A stretch of DNA of 64,000 nt from Candidatus Gracilibacteria bacterium CG17_big_fil_post_rev_8_21_14_2_50_48_13 (GCA_002783265.1 PFFG01000009.1:1-64000), one strand, 5' to 3'. Numbered from the stretch's first letter, positions 24,550 to 34,821 are shown. A program made the numbers and translations. The notes: generated from the sequence alone by a model not told the origin.

Positions 24550-25791
24550 ATGGCTAAAGAACGATTGCTTGCGAGCATCGATATAGGAAACCACGCAATC
24601 CGCACCGCCATCGGCATCATGGAACCGGACAAGAAACACCCCACCGTCATTGGTGTCGGCGTCGTTCCTTCCCATGGGCTTCGCAAAGGACAAGTGATCG
24701 ACGTTGAAGAAACCATCAACGCCATCTCCCTTTCCCTTGAGGAAGCGGAGCGCATGTCTGGAGAGCCTGTGCACCATGTGTTTGTTGGTATCGGCGGGTC
24801 TCACATAGAGTCCATCGAAGCGAAGGGGGTCATTGCCACACAAGGCGATGAAATTACCCAGGCGGATGTCGAGCGTGTTCTGGAAACAGCTCAGGCCATT
24901 TCCATTCCACAAAATAAGCAGGTTCTGAAAATTATTCCCAAGTACTTCACCATCGATGCTCAGCGTGGCGTTCGCTACCCTGTGGGCATGATCGGGAAAA
25001 AACTTGAAGTAGAAGCGCATATTCTTTCCGGCCTCCATGCCGCCGTTAAGAATATCGAAAAGTGTGTTCATGAGGCGGGGGTCGATATTGATGATGTGAT
25101 CCCCAACTCCCTCGCAGCCTCAGAAGCTGTGCTGAGCAAACGTCAGAAAGAGCTTGGGGTCGTGGCCATCGATATTGGTCACGGAGGCACCAGCATTGCC
25201 GTCTATGAAGAGGGTTCTCTGGTCTACACCAGCGTACTCCCTGTCGGCGGTGAGCATGTCACCAACGATATCGCCATTGGTCTACGCACCAGTCTCGATC
25301 TCGCTGAACGTCTCAAAGTCGAATACGGTAACTGTGACCTTGAAGAAATCGCCCCCGGAGACGACATCAACCTCAAGGAGCTCAACGAGCACGAGACGGA
25401 AACCATTTCCCGCAAATACCTCTGCCAGATTGTCGAAGCGCGCTACTACGAAATTCTCATGATGGTGAAGGCGGAACTCAAAAAGATCCGCCGCGATGGT
25501 ATGCTCCCCGCAGGTGCGGTCTTCACGGGGGGAGGCGCAAAGATTCCCGGACTCATTGATGTATCCAAGGGCGTCCTCAACCTTCCCTGCTCCATCGGTT
25601 TCCCAAGTGAATCGACAGGGGTTGTGGAGAAGGTGGATGATCCCGCCTTTGCGACTGCGCTCGGTTTGCTGGTGTGGGGTTCGCGCTTAGAGACACGCCA
25701 GTATGGCTTCGGCCTCGGTGTCAAAAACATGGGTGGCATCAAGAATGCCTTCGGCAAAGCCAAGGGCTTCCTGACAAAACTCTTACCGTAA
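24550..25791 (+). CDS. ftsA: Cell division protein FtsA
   Basis: A 413-residue actin-like ATPase. The phosphate-1 motif [17 protein letters not shown] is at the N-terminus, phosphate-2 is [19 protein letters not shown] near 205, and the adenosine motif [22 protein letters not shown] is near 325. The 1C domain ([18 protein letters not shown]) that mediates FtsA polymer contacts is present. The C-terminus ends with an amphipathic helix ([19 protein letters not shown]), the membrane-targeting tail expected of FtsA. It tethers FtsZ filaments to the membrane and recruits the divisome. ftsZ follows 32 bases downstream, the classical order. Confidence 0.93.
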   Translation: MAKERLLASIDIGNHAIRTAIGIMEPDKKHPTVIGVGVVPSHGLRKGQVIDVEETINAISLSLEEAERMSGEPVHHVFVGIGGSHIESIEAKGVIATQGDEITQADVERVLETAQAISIPQNKQVLKIIPKYFTIDAQRGVRYPVGMIGKKLEVEAHILSGLHAAVKNIEKCVHEAGVDIDDVIPNSLAASEAVLSKRQKELGVVAIDIGHGGTSIAVYEEGSLVYTSVLPVGGEHVTNDIAIGLRTSLDLAERLKVEYGNCDLEEIAPGDDINLKELNEHETETISRKYLCQIVEARYYEILMMVKAELKKIRRDGMLPAGAVFTGGGAKIPGLIDVSKGVLNLPCSIGFPSESTGVVEKVDDPAFATALGLLVWGSRLETRQYGFGLGVKNMGGIKNAFGKAKGFLTKLLP

Positions 25792-25823
25792 TTATTTCTT
25801 CCTTTCCATTAACGTTCTCTCCT

Positions 25824-27071
25824 ATGTCTACCAAGAAAGACACGTCGATTACCAATGATGATGTTCTCAAGAATGTTTTCATTTCATCCAACATTAAGAA
25901 AAAATCCATGGAGGTCACTCCAGCCATGCACACTGTTGCCCGCATTAAAGTCGTGGGTGTCGGAGGTGCTGGTAACAATGCCGTCAACCGCATGGTGGAG
26001 GCAGGTGTCGAAGGTGTAGAGTTCATTGCCGTCAACACTGACGCGCAGGTCCTCCTCTCCTCTCAGGCCGATATTAAAATTAACATTGGTAAAGCAACGA
26101 CACGTGGTCTCGGTGCCGGTGCAAATCCTGAAATCGGTGAAAAATCCGCTCAGGAGAGTTCTGAAGAGCTGAAGGCTGCCCTCGATGGTGCAGACATGGT
26201 CTTCATTACCTGTGGACTTGGCGGTGGAACCGGTACGGGTGCTGCTCCTGTGATTGCCCAGCTTGCAAAGGAAATGGGTGCACTCACGGTTGGTGTGGTC
26301 ACAAAGCCTTTCACCTTCGAAGGAAAGCGCCGTATGATGTCTGCCGTTTCTGGTTTTGATAGCCTCAAGAACAAGGTCGATACATTGATCACCATCCCCA
26401 ACGACAAGATTCTCACGATCATCGACAAAAAGACGCCTCTCACAGATGCATTCCTTGTGGTTGATGAAATTCTTCGCCAAGGTGTCCAGGGTATTTCTGA
26501 CCTCATTACCGTTGCGGGTCTGATTAACGTCGACTTTGCCGACGTCCGCTCCGTCATGGGTAATGCAGGTTCTGCACTCATGGGTATTGGATACGGAACG
26601 GGTGAAAATCGTGCTATGGAGGCAGCGCGCAATGCTGTTGATAGCCCCCTTCTGGAGCTTTCCATCGGAGGAGCCCGCGGTATTCTCTTTACCGTTACAG
26701 GTGGTAACGACCTTTCCATGTACGAAGTGGAAGAGGCCGCAAAGATTATTACGGAAGCAGCGGATCCAGAGGCAAACATTATCTTCGGTGCAGTGATTAA
26801 TGAATCCTACACGGGTGAAATGAAGATCTCCGTTATTGCAACGGGATTTGATGAAGAGTCCAACAAGGTTCACTCTGGTCGCGCGCCGGTACAAAAGCAG
26901 CCAGCTGCCCGCTCTGGCCTGAGCAGTGAACGCCCAGCAGCGACGCCAGCTACGGACAACAACCCATTTGCTATCAAGTCGAAGTCTTCCCTCGCCCCAA
27001 CGACGGCCCCAGCAACAGACGAACTCGACGTTCCAGCATTCTTGCGCAACAAGCTCAATAAGGACGCGTAA
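25824..27071 (+). CDS. ftsZ: Cell division protein FtsZ
   Basis: A 415-residue tubulin-like GTPase. The nucleotide site is clear: [15 protein letters not shown] near residue 45, the tubulin signature [16 protein letters not shown] near 130, and the T7 loop with [12 protein letters not shown] longer N-terminal arm than usual (about 40 residues before the first strand) precedes the GTPase core. The start at 25824 follows the C/T-rich tract typical here; the open frame extends upstream into ftsA but lacks coding character. After a variable linker the C-terminal peptide ([12 protein letters not shown]) fits the FtsA-binding tail. It forms the Z ring with FtsA. Confidence 0.95.
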   Translation: MSTKKDTSITNDDVLKNVFISSNIKKKSMEVTPAMHTVARIKVVGVGGAGNNAVNRMVEAGVEGVEFIAVNTDAQVLLSSQADIKINIGKATTRGLGAGANPEIGEKSAQESSEELKAALDGADMVFITCGLGGGTGTGAAPVIAQLAKEMGALTVGVVTKPFTFEGKRRMMSAVSGFDSLKNKVDTLITIPNDKILTIIDKKTPLTDAFLVVDEILRQGVQGISDLITVAGLINVDFADVRSVMGNAGSALMGIGYGTGENRAMEAARNAVDSPLLELSIGGARGILFTVTGGNDLSMYEVEEAAKIITEAADPEANIIFGAVINESYTGEMKISVIATGFDEESNKVHSGRAPVQKQPAARSGLSSERPAATPATDNNPFAIKSKSSLAPTTAPATDELDVPAFLRNKLNKDA

Positions 27072-27091
27072 AGCGGAAAGAAGAAGACGGG

Positions 27092-27139
27092 TTATATAAT
27101 GAAAAAGCCGGAGCGTAGACCTCCGGCTTTTTATATAAC
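27092..27139. terminator. Strong terminator after ftsZ
   Basis: AAAAAGCCGGAG, a 7-base loop, CTCCGGCTTTTT (27102-27132), extended outward by GTTATATA/TATATAAC. The symmetric A and T runs would allow it to act in both directions. Confidence 0.9.
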
Positions 27140-27162
27140 AACATATTTTCAGGAGTCTGTCT

Positions 27163-27190
27163 TTGACCCGAGATAAAAAACTGGTAAAAT
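27163..27190 (+). promoter_or_regulatory. Promoter upstream of the 163-aa exported protein
   Basis: TTGACC (27163-27168), 16 bases, TAAAAT (27185-27190). The leader to the ATG at 27283 is about 90 bases and contains a 16-codon reading frame (27217-27267) that may be chance. Confidence 0.5.
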
Positions 27191-27282
27191 CCTACCATTA
27201 CATCTTCTCGAAAACCATGCTGATCCGTGCGGCAAAGATACACTACAAGAGACAAACAGCTCTTTAGTTTTTTTCCTCACAT

Positions 27283-27774
27283 ATGGACTTTCTTACAGCA
27301 GTTGTTGGTTTGGTACTTGGTGCGTCTATGCAATCCCCTTCACTCCCGGTATACGTTCCGGAAAATTTGGACACCCCCGCACAAAGTGCTTGTAGTCCTG
27401 TTGAGTTACCCGGCGGTGGTTATGCGGTTATCTGTAAAGGTGAAGAGCCGACTGACGCATGTGCGCTGACGACTTCTCTCCTGACGGAGAAAGCACGCAT
27501 CGACAAGAATGCCGCTGCCCTTCTGGGCGCAACGTGTCTTAACCTCCCCCGTACCTATAGTCGTGATGTTATTGCTCGATACTATCCCAACTTGGAGTAT
27601 TGCGGCATGGATACCAGCAGAGTACTCAATGAAGATACACCGCGCATTGTGGCGGAAAGCGGACTCCTTCGAGAAAGTTATACCCGCCTCAGTATTCGAC
27701 AGCTCAGTGATCCGTCGCAACAAGACCGCCGGCTCACCTGTAATGTCATTTGGCTGAAGGACGCGCCTCAATAA
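27283..27774 (+). CDS. Probable exported protein of unknown function (163 aa)
   Basis: The N-terminus MDFLTAVVGLVLGASM is a short hydrophobic segment that may serve as a signal or membrane anchor. The remainder has six cysteines (SACSPVEL, VICKGEE, DACALTT, ATCLNLP, EYCGMD, LTCNVIW), suggesting disulfides outside the cytoplasm. There is no known domain. A promoter lies upstream and the strong ftsZ terminator isolates it from the division genes. The 3' end overlaps murB, on the opposite strand, by 29 bases. Confidence 0.62.
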   Translation: MDFLTAVVGLVLGASMQSPSLPVYVPENLDTPAQSACSPVELPGGGYAVICKGEEPTDACALTTSLLTEKARIDKNAAALLGATCLNLPRTYSRDVIARYYPNLEYCGMDTSRVLNEDTPRIVAESGLLRESYTRLSIRQLSDPSQQDRRLTCNVIWLKDAPQ

Positions 27775-28645
27775 ACTCCACTTCCTCCTCTAGGGCAATA
27801 TTAAACTGCTCTTTCACGCGCTGTTTAATAAGAGACGCGAGAGATTGCATTTCTTCGGAAGTCGCATGACCCGCATTTTGAAAGAAGTTTGCGTGCATCT
27901 CGGAAACAAGGGCATCACCCACACGCATGCCCTTCCCTCCGACTTGATCCACTAGGAACCCCGCCGAGTATTCTCGTGTGGGGTTCTTAAAAAATGAGCC
28001 ACCAGACTTTCCCCACGGTTGTTTCGCCTTCCGCGATTTGAGCATGATCATCATCTCCTCTTGAATCTGCTTGGGATCACCACCAGGCAAGAGTTCAATG
28101 GTTGCTTCTACAACAATTTCTCCTGATTCTTTCAGGTGACTATGACGATATGAGTACCCAAAGTACTCCCTATCGACCGTTTTGTACGCGAGGTTTTTAT
28201 CCAAGAGGACCGCTGAGACGACAAAATCTCCTGTCTCACACTGAGGGACTCCACAGTTTCCACGGACGGCAGCACCAAAAGTACCGGGAACGCCGTGAAG
28301 CGGCGCAAGCCCCACAAGACCGTTATCTTTAGCTGCCTTAATGACGGATGCCAAAATAACACCCGATTCCGCGATAATACGATTTCCCTCTACCCGCATC
28401 GCACGCATTTCATTTTTTATTACGAGGCCTGCGAAACCCTGGGAAGAAATCAAAACATTACTGCCGCCGCCCAAAAAAAACACCGGAATCTGTTCTTCCC
28501 GTGCAATGCGCAGGGCATCAACAAGATCTTCCCGCTTCGTCACCGTCAGAAAATAGCGCGCATCACCACCGATTTTCATGGTGGTCAGCGGTGCAAGAGG
28601 AACCCCCTCCTGCAGTTCTGGAAATCGAGTACGCAGCTGCGTCAT
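27746..28645 (-). CDS. murB: UDP-N-acetylenolpyruvoylglucosamine reductase
   Basis: A 299-residue FAD enzyme of peptidoglycan precursor synthesis; it reduces UDP-GlcNAc-enolpyruvate to UDP-MurNAc with NADPH. The FAD-binding region has TTMKIGGDARYF and FFLGGGSNVLISSQGF, then GLAPLHGVPGTFGAAVRGNCG. The active-site serine is in GGSFFKNP and the C-terminal glutamate region is ALEEEVEFIEA. The chain has the shorter type II layout. The ATG overlaps the stop of the upstream membrane-protein gene in ATGA, forming a run with that gene and the uracil-DNA glycosylase. mraY lies elsewhere in the window. Confidence 0.93.
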   Translation of the reverse strand: MTQLRTRFPELQEGVPLAPLTTMKIGGDARYFLTVTKREDLVDALRIAREEQIPVFFLGGGSNVLISSQGFAGLVIKNEMRAMRVEGNRIIAESGVILASVIKAAKDNGLVGLAPLHGVPGTFGAAVRGNCGVPQCETGDFVVSAVLLDKNLAYKTVDREYFGYSYRHSHLKESGEIVVEATIELLPGGDPKQIQEEMMIMLKSRKAKQPWGKSGGSFFKNPTREYSAGFLVDQVGGKGMRVGDALVSEMHANFFQNAGHATSEEMQSLASLIKQRVKEQFNIALEEEVEFIEARPSAK

Positions 28646-29019
28646 GCTTTATTTCGACCAAGGAAGTACAGTTCCACAAACCCACAGGTCATAAGAAGTA
28701 ACACCACATTCCACCAGGTAGCCACCTCCAGCATCGAAAGACCAAGGTAGCTCACCGTACAAAACGCAAGAAGCGCCCCCTGACGAAGCGCAATAAAAAA
28801 ATGCATCATGTACATCTCATGTTGGAACATGAGCGAACGAATGAGCGCTCCAAAAAAAGAAAAGAAGGCTCCCGCACAAACAAACGCACTCACAAAGAAC
28901 AGAAGAAAGGAAAGCCATCGGGTATCCTCGAGGGGGCTCATGCGAAAGAGCACAAGAAGGAGCGCAAGTAAGCTCACCACAAAGGTGGCCGCAAGCATCA
29001 AAAGTATAGAACGTTTCAT
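28642..29019 (-). CDS. Small four-helix membrane protein of unknown function
   Basis: A 125-residue protein with four hydrophobic helices (1-25, 35-60, 68-90, 95-118) and no obvious motif. Both ends overlap neighbours by 4 bases (ATGA), with the uracil-DNA glycosylase upstream and murB downstream, so the three are translationally coupled. Such small membrane proteins beside murB are not a known standard element. I cannot assign a function. Confidence 0.62.
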   Translation of the reverse strand: MKRSILLMLAATFVVSLLALLLVLFRMSPLEDTRWLSFLLFFVSAFVCAGAFFSFFGALIRSLMFQHEMYMMHFFIALRQGALLAFCTVSYLGLSMLEVATWWNVVLLLMTCGFVELYFLGRNKA

Positions 29020-29612
29020 GATGAAATCTGCGATAAAACCGTAGCAAGCCGGGTAAAATCCTCGAGGAGCACAGCGCGCATACTGCCATTATATAAGGCA
29101 ACCGCCGGATGATAGCAGGGGAAAATAATTCGCCCATCGCTCGCACGTCGTTTGGGCTGTCCGTGCACCTTGGAAATAGTAACACCCGGCAAAAATTTTG
29201 CCATGGAAAACCGCCCCAGGGTCACAATAATTTTCGGATTGATGAGCAAAATTTGCGCCTCTAACCACGCATTGCAGGCAAGAATTTCCTCTTCCTTCGG
29301 ATCACGGTTTTCAGGAGGACGGCATTTGACCACGTTGGTGATGTAGACCCGATCACGGGAAAGCCCGATAGAGTCCAAAAGCACATCCAAAAATTTCCCC
29401 GACGCACCGACAAAGGGTAAGCCTTTCAGATCCTCATTTTTCCCCGGTCCTTCCCCGATAATCATGATATCTGTTTTCTCCGTTCCCATACCAGGAACAT
29501 AATGCGTCACTCCCGTAGAGAGGGCACAGCGCGTGCAGCCATCTATTTGACGATGCAAATCGGAAAGGAGGGGTGAGTCGTCAGAGGACACAGCGGTTTG
29601 ACAGTACGCCAT
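29016..29612 (-). CDS. Family 4 uracil-DNA glycosylase (iron-sulfur)
   Basis: Removes uracil from DNA. From the ATG at 29612 it has 198 residues. The four cysteines of the 4Fe-4S cluster are C26 and C29 (DGCTRC) and C97 and C113 (KCRPPENRDPKEEEILAC). Motif A is GEGPGKNEDLKGLPFVG with the water-activating region, and the C-terminal motif is CYHPAVALYN, as in type 4/UdgA enzymes. The frame extends to 29639, but that part (MPVIIFLYT) lacks family character. Divergent from polA, with which it shares a DNA-maintenance theme, and first in the run leading to murB. Confidence 0.88.
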   Translation of the reverse strand: MAYCQTAVSSDDSPLLSDLHRQIDGCTRCALSTGVTHYVPGMGTEKTDIMIIGEGPGKNEDLKGLPFVGASGKFLDVLLDSIGLSRDRVYITNVVKCRPPENRDPKEEEILACNAWLEAQILLINPKIIVTLGRFSMAKFLPGVTISKVHGQPKRRASDGRIIFPCYHPAVALYNGSMRAVLLEDFTRLATVLSQISS

Positions 29613-29718
29613 TGTATACAAGAAAATTATCACAGGCATTCTACCGAAAAGATGTGCGCTTGTCTTGATAATTATAAGAACTTCTCTAGGCTGGAAGGCA
29701 CAACCACCTCACGATTCC

Positions 29719-30930
29719 ATGAATTACTATATTATCGACGGCAACGCCTACATCTACCGAGCGTTCTTTGCCATTCCTCCCTTCACCTCTTCAAAAGGCC
29801 TCTACACCAACGCCATCTACGGTTTCTCCAAAATGCTTCTGAAACTCATGAAGGAAAAACCACAGGATCGCATCATTGTTGCTTTTGATCATAAGAAAAA
29901 ATCTTTTCGACACGAACTTTTTGAGAATTATAAGGCGCACCGCGCAAAGATGCCTGATGAGATGGTGGGCCAACTGCCCTACATCAAACAAGTCACGGAG
30001 CTGCTTCGCCTCCCCATCATGGAAATTGAAGGTATGGAGGCCGATGATGCCATCGCAAGTTTCGTCCATCAGGCTCCCAAGGGAAGCATCTGCAACATTA
30101 TTACGGGTGATAAAGATATGATGCAGCTTGTGAACGACCATGTGTTTATTTATGACACCATGAAAAACATTGTGTACGACCGGGATGGCGTCAAAGCGAA
30201 AATGGGCGTATGGCCTGAGCAAATTCCCGATCTCCTCGGTCTCATGGGCGACAGTGCAGATAATATTCCTGGCGTCAGTGGCATAGGGCCGAAAACCGCC
30301 GTGACTCTGCTGGAAAAATATACCGATATGGAAGACATTCTTGCCAATGCCCACAACGAAAAAGGGAAACTTGGCGAGCGCCTTCGTGACCACGCTGAGG
30401 ATGCGCGACTCAGTAAACAGCTCGCCACGGTCCACACGGATATCGACCTCTCGCATCTGGAACTGCGGGAACAAAGTCCAGATTACCCCGCCCTTACGGA
30501 GCTTTTTCGTGAACTGGAGTTTTATTCCATTCTCAAGGAGATTGGGCAGGATGCAGAAAATGGGAACGTTGAGACGGCAACATCAGAGAAAAAACCAATT
30601 CCTGAGGCCCGTGCCCTTGCGCCCATTCAAACGCTCGAGGCGTGGAGAGAAGCAGCGCAGGAACTCGCGAAGGACTCGCGACACTTTGTCCATATGCTCA
30701 CCAATGCAGAGACACTTGAACTCATGATTGCCAACCTTTCTGACGGTTTTGTCTATCACATTCTGTGTCAGGAGGAGGACCTGCGCACGGAGGTCCTCGC
30801 GTTTCTCAAACAAGCCCTCAGTGCTGAGACGCCACTACTAACCAGCCACAGTAAGATCTTATTCCGCGCGCTCATGGAGACCGATGATACCGCATCGTTT
30901 CAACATGCCCAGCTATCTCTTTTTTCATAA
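29719..30930 (+). CDS. polA: DNA polymerase I, N-terminal part: 5'-3' exonuclease and degenerate 3'-5' exonuclease segment
   Basis: A 403-residue product from the ATG at 29719. The flap-nuclease domain (1 to about 265) is intact: YIIDGNAYIYRAFF, IVAFDHKKKSFRHE, IEGMEADDAIASF, ITGDKDMMQL, and GDSADNIPGVSGIGPKTA with its helix-hairpin-helix. From about 290 the 3'-5' exonuclease-like domain begins but its first DxE motif is not seen (HFVHMLTNAETLEL), so proofreading is probably lost, as in many PolA. The frame ends in TAA at 30928-30930; the same frame resumes at ATG 30934 and encodes the rest of PolA. One in-frame stop thus splits the gene inside the exonuclease-like domain. Confidence 0.87.
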   Translation: MNYYIIDGNAYIYRAFFAIPPFTSSKGLYTNAIYGFSKMLLKLMKEKPQDRIIVAFDHKKKSFRHELFENYKAHRAKMPDEMVGQLPYIKQVTELLRLPIMEIEGMEADDAIASFVHQAPKGSICNIITGDKDMMQLVNDHVFIYDTMKNIVYDRDGVKAKMGVWPEQIPDLLGLMGDSADNIPGVSGIGPKTAVTLLEKYTDMEDILANAHNEKGKLGERLRDHAEDARLSKQLATVHTDIDLSHLELREQSPDYPALTELFRELEFYSILKEIGQDAENGNVETATSEKKPIPEARALAPIQTLEAWREAAQELAKDSRHFVHMLTNAETLELMIANLSDGFVYHILCQEEDLRTEVLAFLKQALSAETPLLTSHSKILFRALMETDDTASFQHAQLSLFS

Positions 30931-30933
30931 ATT

Positions 30934-32346
30934 ATGGCGAACCGACCCTTCGACCTAGAGTTAGCAGCCTTTACGCTCGATCCCAATGATCGCGAACCTT
31001 CTATGTCGCGCATCGTTGCCAAGTATCTAGATATTGAACTCAGCGAAGAAGAGCTTACCCCTGCCCTGCTTGCGACTCTCGCAGGGAAACTCGAAGAGGT
31101 CCTCACGAAAGAACTGAAAGACAAAGGGCTCTGGACGGTCTACCACGACACGGAGCTTGCCCTCGTGCCAGTTCTCGCACGCATCGAAAGCGCCGGTGTT
31201 CAACTCGATGTTGCCTATCTGAAGACCCTCAGTACGAAACTCCATGCCGAGCTCCTCACTCTTGAAGAAGAGATTTACGGTCTGAGTGGTGAACGCTTTA
31301 ACATTCAGTCACCCAAGCAGTTACAAACCATACTGTTTGAAAAACTTGGGCTCACCACAGGGAAAAAAACTAAAACCGGTCATTCCACAAACGTTCAGGT
31401 GCTCACAGAGCTGGCCAACCACCACCCGCTCCCCGGCAAAATTCTTGAATATCGTCATCTCGCCAAACTGCTTTCCACCTACATCGACACACTGCCCAAG
31501 CAGGTTGATAGTAAAGGACGTGTGCATACCACCTACAACCAGACCATTGCCAGCACGGGGCGACTTTCCTCCACAGACCCAAATCTTCAAAATATTCCCA
31601 TTCGTACAGACATTGGCCGAAAAATTCGTCAGGCCTTCATTCCCATGGAAGGGTGTGTGTTTCTGGCTGCTGATTACTCACAAATTGAGCTGCGACTTCT
31701 TGCGCATTTCTCCAAAGATCCCAACCTGTTAGAGGCCTTTCGCACCAATGAAGATATTCACACGAGAACAGCGACCCTCATTTTTGATAAAGCTGCAGAT
31801 CTCGTCACTCCCGACGAACGTCGAATAGCAAAAACCGTCAATTTCGGCGTCGTCTATGGCATGGGCCCCTTCAAACTCGCCACGGATCTGCACATTTCCA
31901 TGAAAGAAGCCAAATCCTTCATTGATGCGTATTTTGCACGATACGCGGAAGTGTCTGCACTCATGCAGTCTTTTGAGACAACTGCGCGAGACGAAGGGTA
32001 TCTCACGACCATTCTCGGACGTAAGAAAACTTTTCCCGGCCTGTCATCGAAGAACCGTGTCGTCTACGAGGCCACAAAACGTGAAGCCATGAATTATCCA
32101 CTCCAAAGTTCCGCAGCCGACATTATTAAACGCGCCATGATTACTCTCGATGAGGCGCTCAGAGAAGGAAGGTATACGTCACGCATCGTTCTTCAAGTAC
32201 ATGACGAACTGGTGCTCGAAGTCCCAAGGGCTGAAACAGAGGCCGTAACGCACCTCGTGGTGGAGCACATGCAAAATGCCGTCCAGCTCGAAGTACCCCT
32301 CACTGTCTCCGTAGGTATTGGCGATTCTTGGATGGCTGCACACTAA
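30934..32346 (+). CDS. polA: DNA polymerase I, C-terminal part: polymerase domain
   Basis: A 470-residue product that begins one codon (ATT) after the stop of the N-terminal part, in the same frame. Residues 5-45 (FDLELAAFTLDPNDREPSMSRI) are the end of the exonuclease-like domain. The polymerase motifs are all present: TGRLSSTDPNLQNIPIRT, motif A AADYSQIELR near 245, motif B RRIAKTVNFGVVYG near 295, and motif C LQVHDELVLEV near 420. The palm, fingers and thumb look complete and active. A C/T-rich run (TATCTCTTTTTTC) just upstream resembles other start contexts in this window, so separate translation is plausible. Confidence 0.88.
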   Translation: MANRPFDLELAAFTLDPNDREPSMSRIVAKYLDIELSEEELTPALLATLAGKLEEVLTKELKDKGLWTVYHDTELALVPVLARIESAGVQLDVAYLKTLSTKLHAELLTLEEEIYGLSGERFNIQSPKQLQTILFEKLGLTTGKKTKTGHSTNVQVLTELANHHPLPGKILEYRHLAKLLSTYIDTLPKQVDSKGRVHTTYNQTIASTGRLSSTDPNLQNIPIRTDIGRKIRQAFIPMEGCVFLAADYSQIELRLLAHFSKDPNLLEAFRTNEDIHTRTATLIFDKAADLVTPDERRIAKTVNFGVVYGMGPFKLATDLHISMKEAKSFIDAYFARYAEVSALMQSFETTARDEGYLTTILGRKKTFPGLSSKNRVVYEATKREAMNYPLQSSAADIIKRAMITLDEALREGRYTSRIVLQVHDELVLEVPRAETEAVTHLVVEHMQNAVQLEVPLTVSVGIGDSWMAAH

Positions 32347-32819
32347 AGGGCCCCTTCCTTCGGATGTTTCATAAAGAGTTCATACACCAGTACCCCCGCA
32401 ACACCGAGACACACCGCAGAATCTGCCACGTTGAAAATCGGAAAGGAGCCCACCTGCAAAAAATCGATCACATAGCCGCGAAACAGGCGGTCGATGGCAT
32501 TTCCTATTGCCCCACCAATCACGAGCATCATGGCGTAATGCATGAAGGGTTTTTTCCATGTCGCATAACGTATCACTAACACAACCAACAAGGCAATTAA
32601 GCCAACCGTAATAGTCTGCTGCAGCAACCCCTCAAGGGGCATGGAAAAAGCTATGCCCGTATTCTCAGCATAATGGAGCGACACATAGGGCGGCCAGATA
32701 TCTATCGGCGGCGTTCCTATCATGAGCCACTTGGTAACCTGATCAAGAAGCACAATATCCAGGGCAAGACTTCCCCCCAGAATAATACTCTTTGCCTCAC
32801 GAGAAAGCGTCTTGATCAT
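32343..32819 (-). CDS. lspA: Lipoprotein signal peptidase (signal peptidase II)
   Basis: From the ATG at 32819 the protein has 158 residues and four transmembrane helices. The family motifs are LDQVTKWLM, HYAENTGIAFS, VIGGAIGNAIDRLFRGYVIDF and FPIFNVADSAVCLGV. The two catalytic aspartates are those of NAIDR and VADS. It cleaves the signal peptide of prolipoproteins after lipid attachment, which implies lipoproteins in this cell. An in-frame ATG at 32870 would extend it through the dnaK terminator and is rejected. It overlaps the convergent polA end by 4 bases. Confidence 0.92.
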   Translation of the reverse strand: MIKTLSREAKSIILGGSLALDIVLLDQVTKWLMIGTPPIDIWPPYVSLHYAENTGIAFSMPLEGLLQQTITVGLIALLVVLVIRYATWKKPFMHYAMMLVIGGAIGNAIDRLFRGYVIDFLQVGSFPIFNVADSAVCLGVAGVLVYELFMKHPKEGAL

Positions 32820-32826
32820 AGATAAC

Positions 32827-32862
32827 AAAAAAGGTGCATCTTCGGACCGAAGAATACACCTT
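32827..32862 (-). terminator. Terminator after dnaK
   Basis: AAGGTG at 32831-32836 pairs with CACCTT at 32857-32862; TTCG/CGAA extend the stem around a short loop. A run of A on the plus strand gives the U-tract in the dnaK direction. Confidence 0.75.
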
Positions 32863-32883
32863 CTTTGCATGGGAGGAAAGAGC

Positions 32884-34794
32884 TTACTCTTCCTTCACTT
32901 CTCCTTCAATGACGTCATCATCTTTTCCGGCAGTCGCATCGCCTTCGGAGGGTTCCTTTGCCTCACCGGTAGTTGCTTGTTCTGCTGCCTGCTGTTTATA
33001 CAGCTCCTCACCGAGTTTCATAGCCACTTCTGTCAGGGCATTATCCGCGGATTCAATCTCCTCTTTCGTTGCATCCTCCTTCTTGAGAATCTCAGCCAAT
33101 GCTGTTTTCTTCTCTTCCGCCTGCGTTTTCAGATCTTCCGGAGCCTTATCGCCCAGATCTTTCAAGGTTTTTTCGATCATATACACACTTTGTTCAGCCT
33201 TATTGCGTACCTCCACCAACTCCTTTTTCTCCAAGTCTGCCTTCGCATGCTCCTCTGCCTCCTTACGCATACGCTCTACTTCCTCTTCTGAGATTCCACT
33301 GGATCCCTGAATCGTAATATGCTGCGTCTTACCGGTACCCATGTCCTTCGCAGAAACCTTCAAAATTCCATTCGCATCCAAATCGAAGGTCACTTCAATT
33401 TGCGGAACACCTCGTGGAGCGGGTGGAATACCATCCAGCACAAACTTTCCAAGAGATTTGTTATCCCGAGCAAACTCGCGTTCTCCTTGAACGACATGAA
33501 TTTCTACCGCAGGCTGACTATCTGCTGCCGTGGAAAACACCTGAGACTTCGACGTAGGAATCGTCGTATTTCGCTCGATGAGCTTGGTCGCAATGCCGCC
33601 CATGGTTTCAATACTCAGAGAAAGTGGCGTGACGTCCAAGAGAAGAACGTCCTTCACATCTCCCATCAAAATTCCTCCTTGAATTGCCGCACCAAGCGCA
33701 ACCACTTCATCTGGATTCACTCCCTTATGGGGTTCCTTTCCAAAGAACGCCTTCACTTTTTCCTGAATCAGGGGCGTTCGCGTGGATCCACCAACAAGAA
33801 TTACCTCGTTAATATCGCTCACAGAAAGCTTTGCATCCGCCAGAGCCTTCTTACATGGGTCCATACTTGCCTCCACCAGGTCACCAATGAGCTGCTCGTA
33901 CTTCGAGCGAGAGAGCTTGAGGTTCAGGTGTTTTGGACCGCTGCTATCTGCCGTAATAAAAGGAATATTGATTTCCACTTCCATCTTGGTAGAGAGCTCC
34001 TTCTTCGCATTTTCCGCCTCATCTTTGAGACGCTGCAGCGCCATAATATCCTTCGAGAGGTCAATGCCTTCAGACTTCTGAAACTCCTCTGTTAGCCAAG
34101 TGATAATACGCTGGTCGAAGTCATCACCACCAAGCTGTGTATCTCCATTCGTCGACAACACTTCAAAGGTTCCTTCCTTGGAAATATCCAAAATAGAGAT
34201 ATCGAAGGTTCCACCTCCAAAGTCGTAAATAGCCACCTTGTGATCGTGATTTTTATCCATTCCGTAGGCCAGAGCTGCTGCCGTTGGCTCATTGATAATG
34301 CGTTTAACATCCAAACCTGCAATGCGCCCGGCATCTTTGGTTGCCTGACGTTGGCTGTCGTTAAAATATGCAGGAACGGTAATCACAGCCTCCGTCACCG
34401 GCTGACCTAGATAGGCCTCCGCATCTGCCTTCAGCTTTGCCAGCACCATTGCAGAAATTTCCGCAGGTTGCTTCTCTTCCCCGCCAAACATAATAGCGGC
34501 AGAACCATCCTTCGCTTTCACCACCTTATAGGGTACCTGCTTTGCCTCACCAGCTACTTCGTCGAAGGTACGTCCAATAAAACGCTTCGCTGAAAAAATC
34601 GTATTTTCAGGATTGGTTACCCCCTGACGCTTTGCAATCTGCCCCACAAGTCGTTCACCGTTTTTCGTGTGCGCAACAATAGACGGGGTTGTGCGATTTC
34701 CCTCTGCATTTGATATAATTGTAGCAGTACCACCCTCCATAACCGCAACGGCGGAGTTTGTTGTACCGAGATCGATTCCAATAACTTTGCTCAT
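32884..34794 (-). CDS. dnaK: Chaperone DnaK (Hsp70)
   Basis: A 636-residue Hsp70. The ATPase domain starts [21 protein letters not shown] and carries [15 protein letters not shown] and [15 protein letters not shown]. The substrate-binding domain has [18 protein letters not shown] and [19 protein letters not shown]. The helical lid and an acidic tail ([12 protein letters not shown]) complete it. It refolds and protects proteins with DnaJ and GrpE; neither is in this window, so dnaK stands as a single transcription unit. It is controlled by a CIRCE operator fused to its promoter and ended by a terminator. Confidence 0.97.
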   Translation of the reverse strand: MSKVIGIDLGTTNSAVAVMEGGTATIISNAEGNRTTPSIVAHTKNGERLVGQIAKRQGVTNPENTIFSAKRFIGRTFDEVAGEAKQVPYKVVKAKDGSAAIMFGGEEKQPAEISAMVLAKLKADAEAYLGQPVTEAVITVPAYFNDSQRQATKDAGRIAGLDVKRIINEPTAAALAYGMDKNHDHKVAIYDFGGGTFDISILDISKEGTFEVLSTNGDTQLGGDDFDQRIITWLTEEFQKSEGIDLSKDIMALQRLKDEAENAKKELSTKMEVEINIPFITADSSGPKHLNLKLSRSKYEQLIGDLVEASMDPCKKALADAKLSVSDINEVILVGGSTRTPLIQEKVKAFFGKEPHKGVNPDEVVALGAAIQGGILMGDVKDVLLLDVTPLSLSIETMGGIATKLIERNTTIPTSKSQVFSTAADSQPAVEIHVVQGEREFARDNKSLGKFVLDGIPPAPRGVPQIEVTFDLDANGILKVSAKDMGTGKTQHITIQGSSGISEEEVERMRKEAEEHAKADLEKKELVEVRNKAEQSVYMIEKTLKDLGDKAPEDLKTQAEEKKTALAEILKKEDATKEEIESADNALTEVAMKLGEELYKQQAAEQATTGEAKEPSEGDATAGKDDDVIEGEVKEE

Positions 34795-34821
34795 ATAAGA
34801 AACTGTTAAGAGTATGAACTT

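Noticed and set aside
25884-26894. 336-codon frame antisense to ftsZ
   Set aside because: Shadow of ftsZ; no family and an unlikely composition.
30900-30940. Frameshift or homopolymer error explaining the polA split
   Set aside because: Both parts are in the same frame, so a single indel in the T-run cannot join them; only a substitution would.
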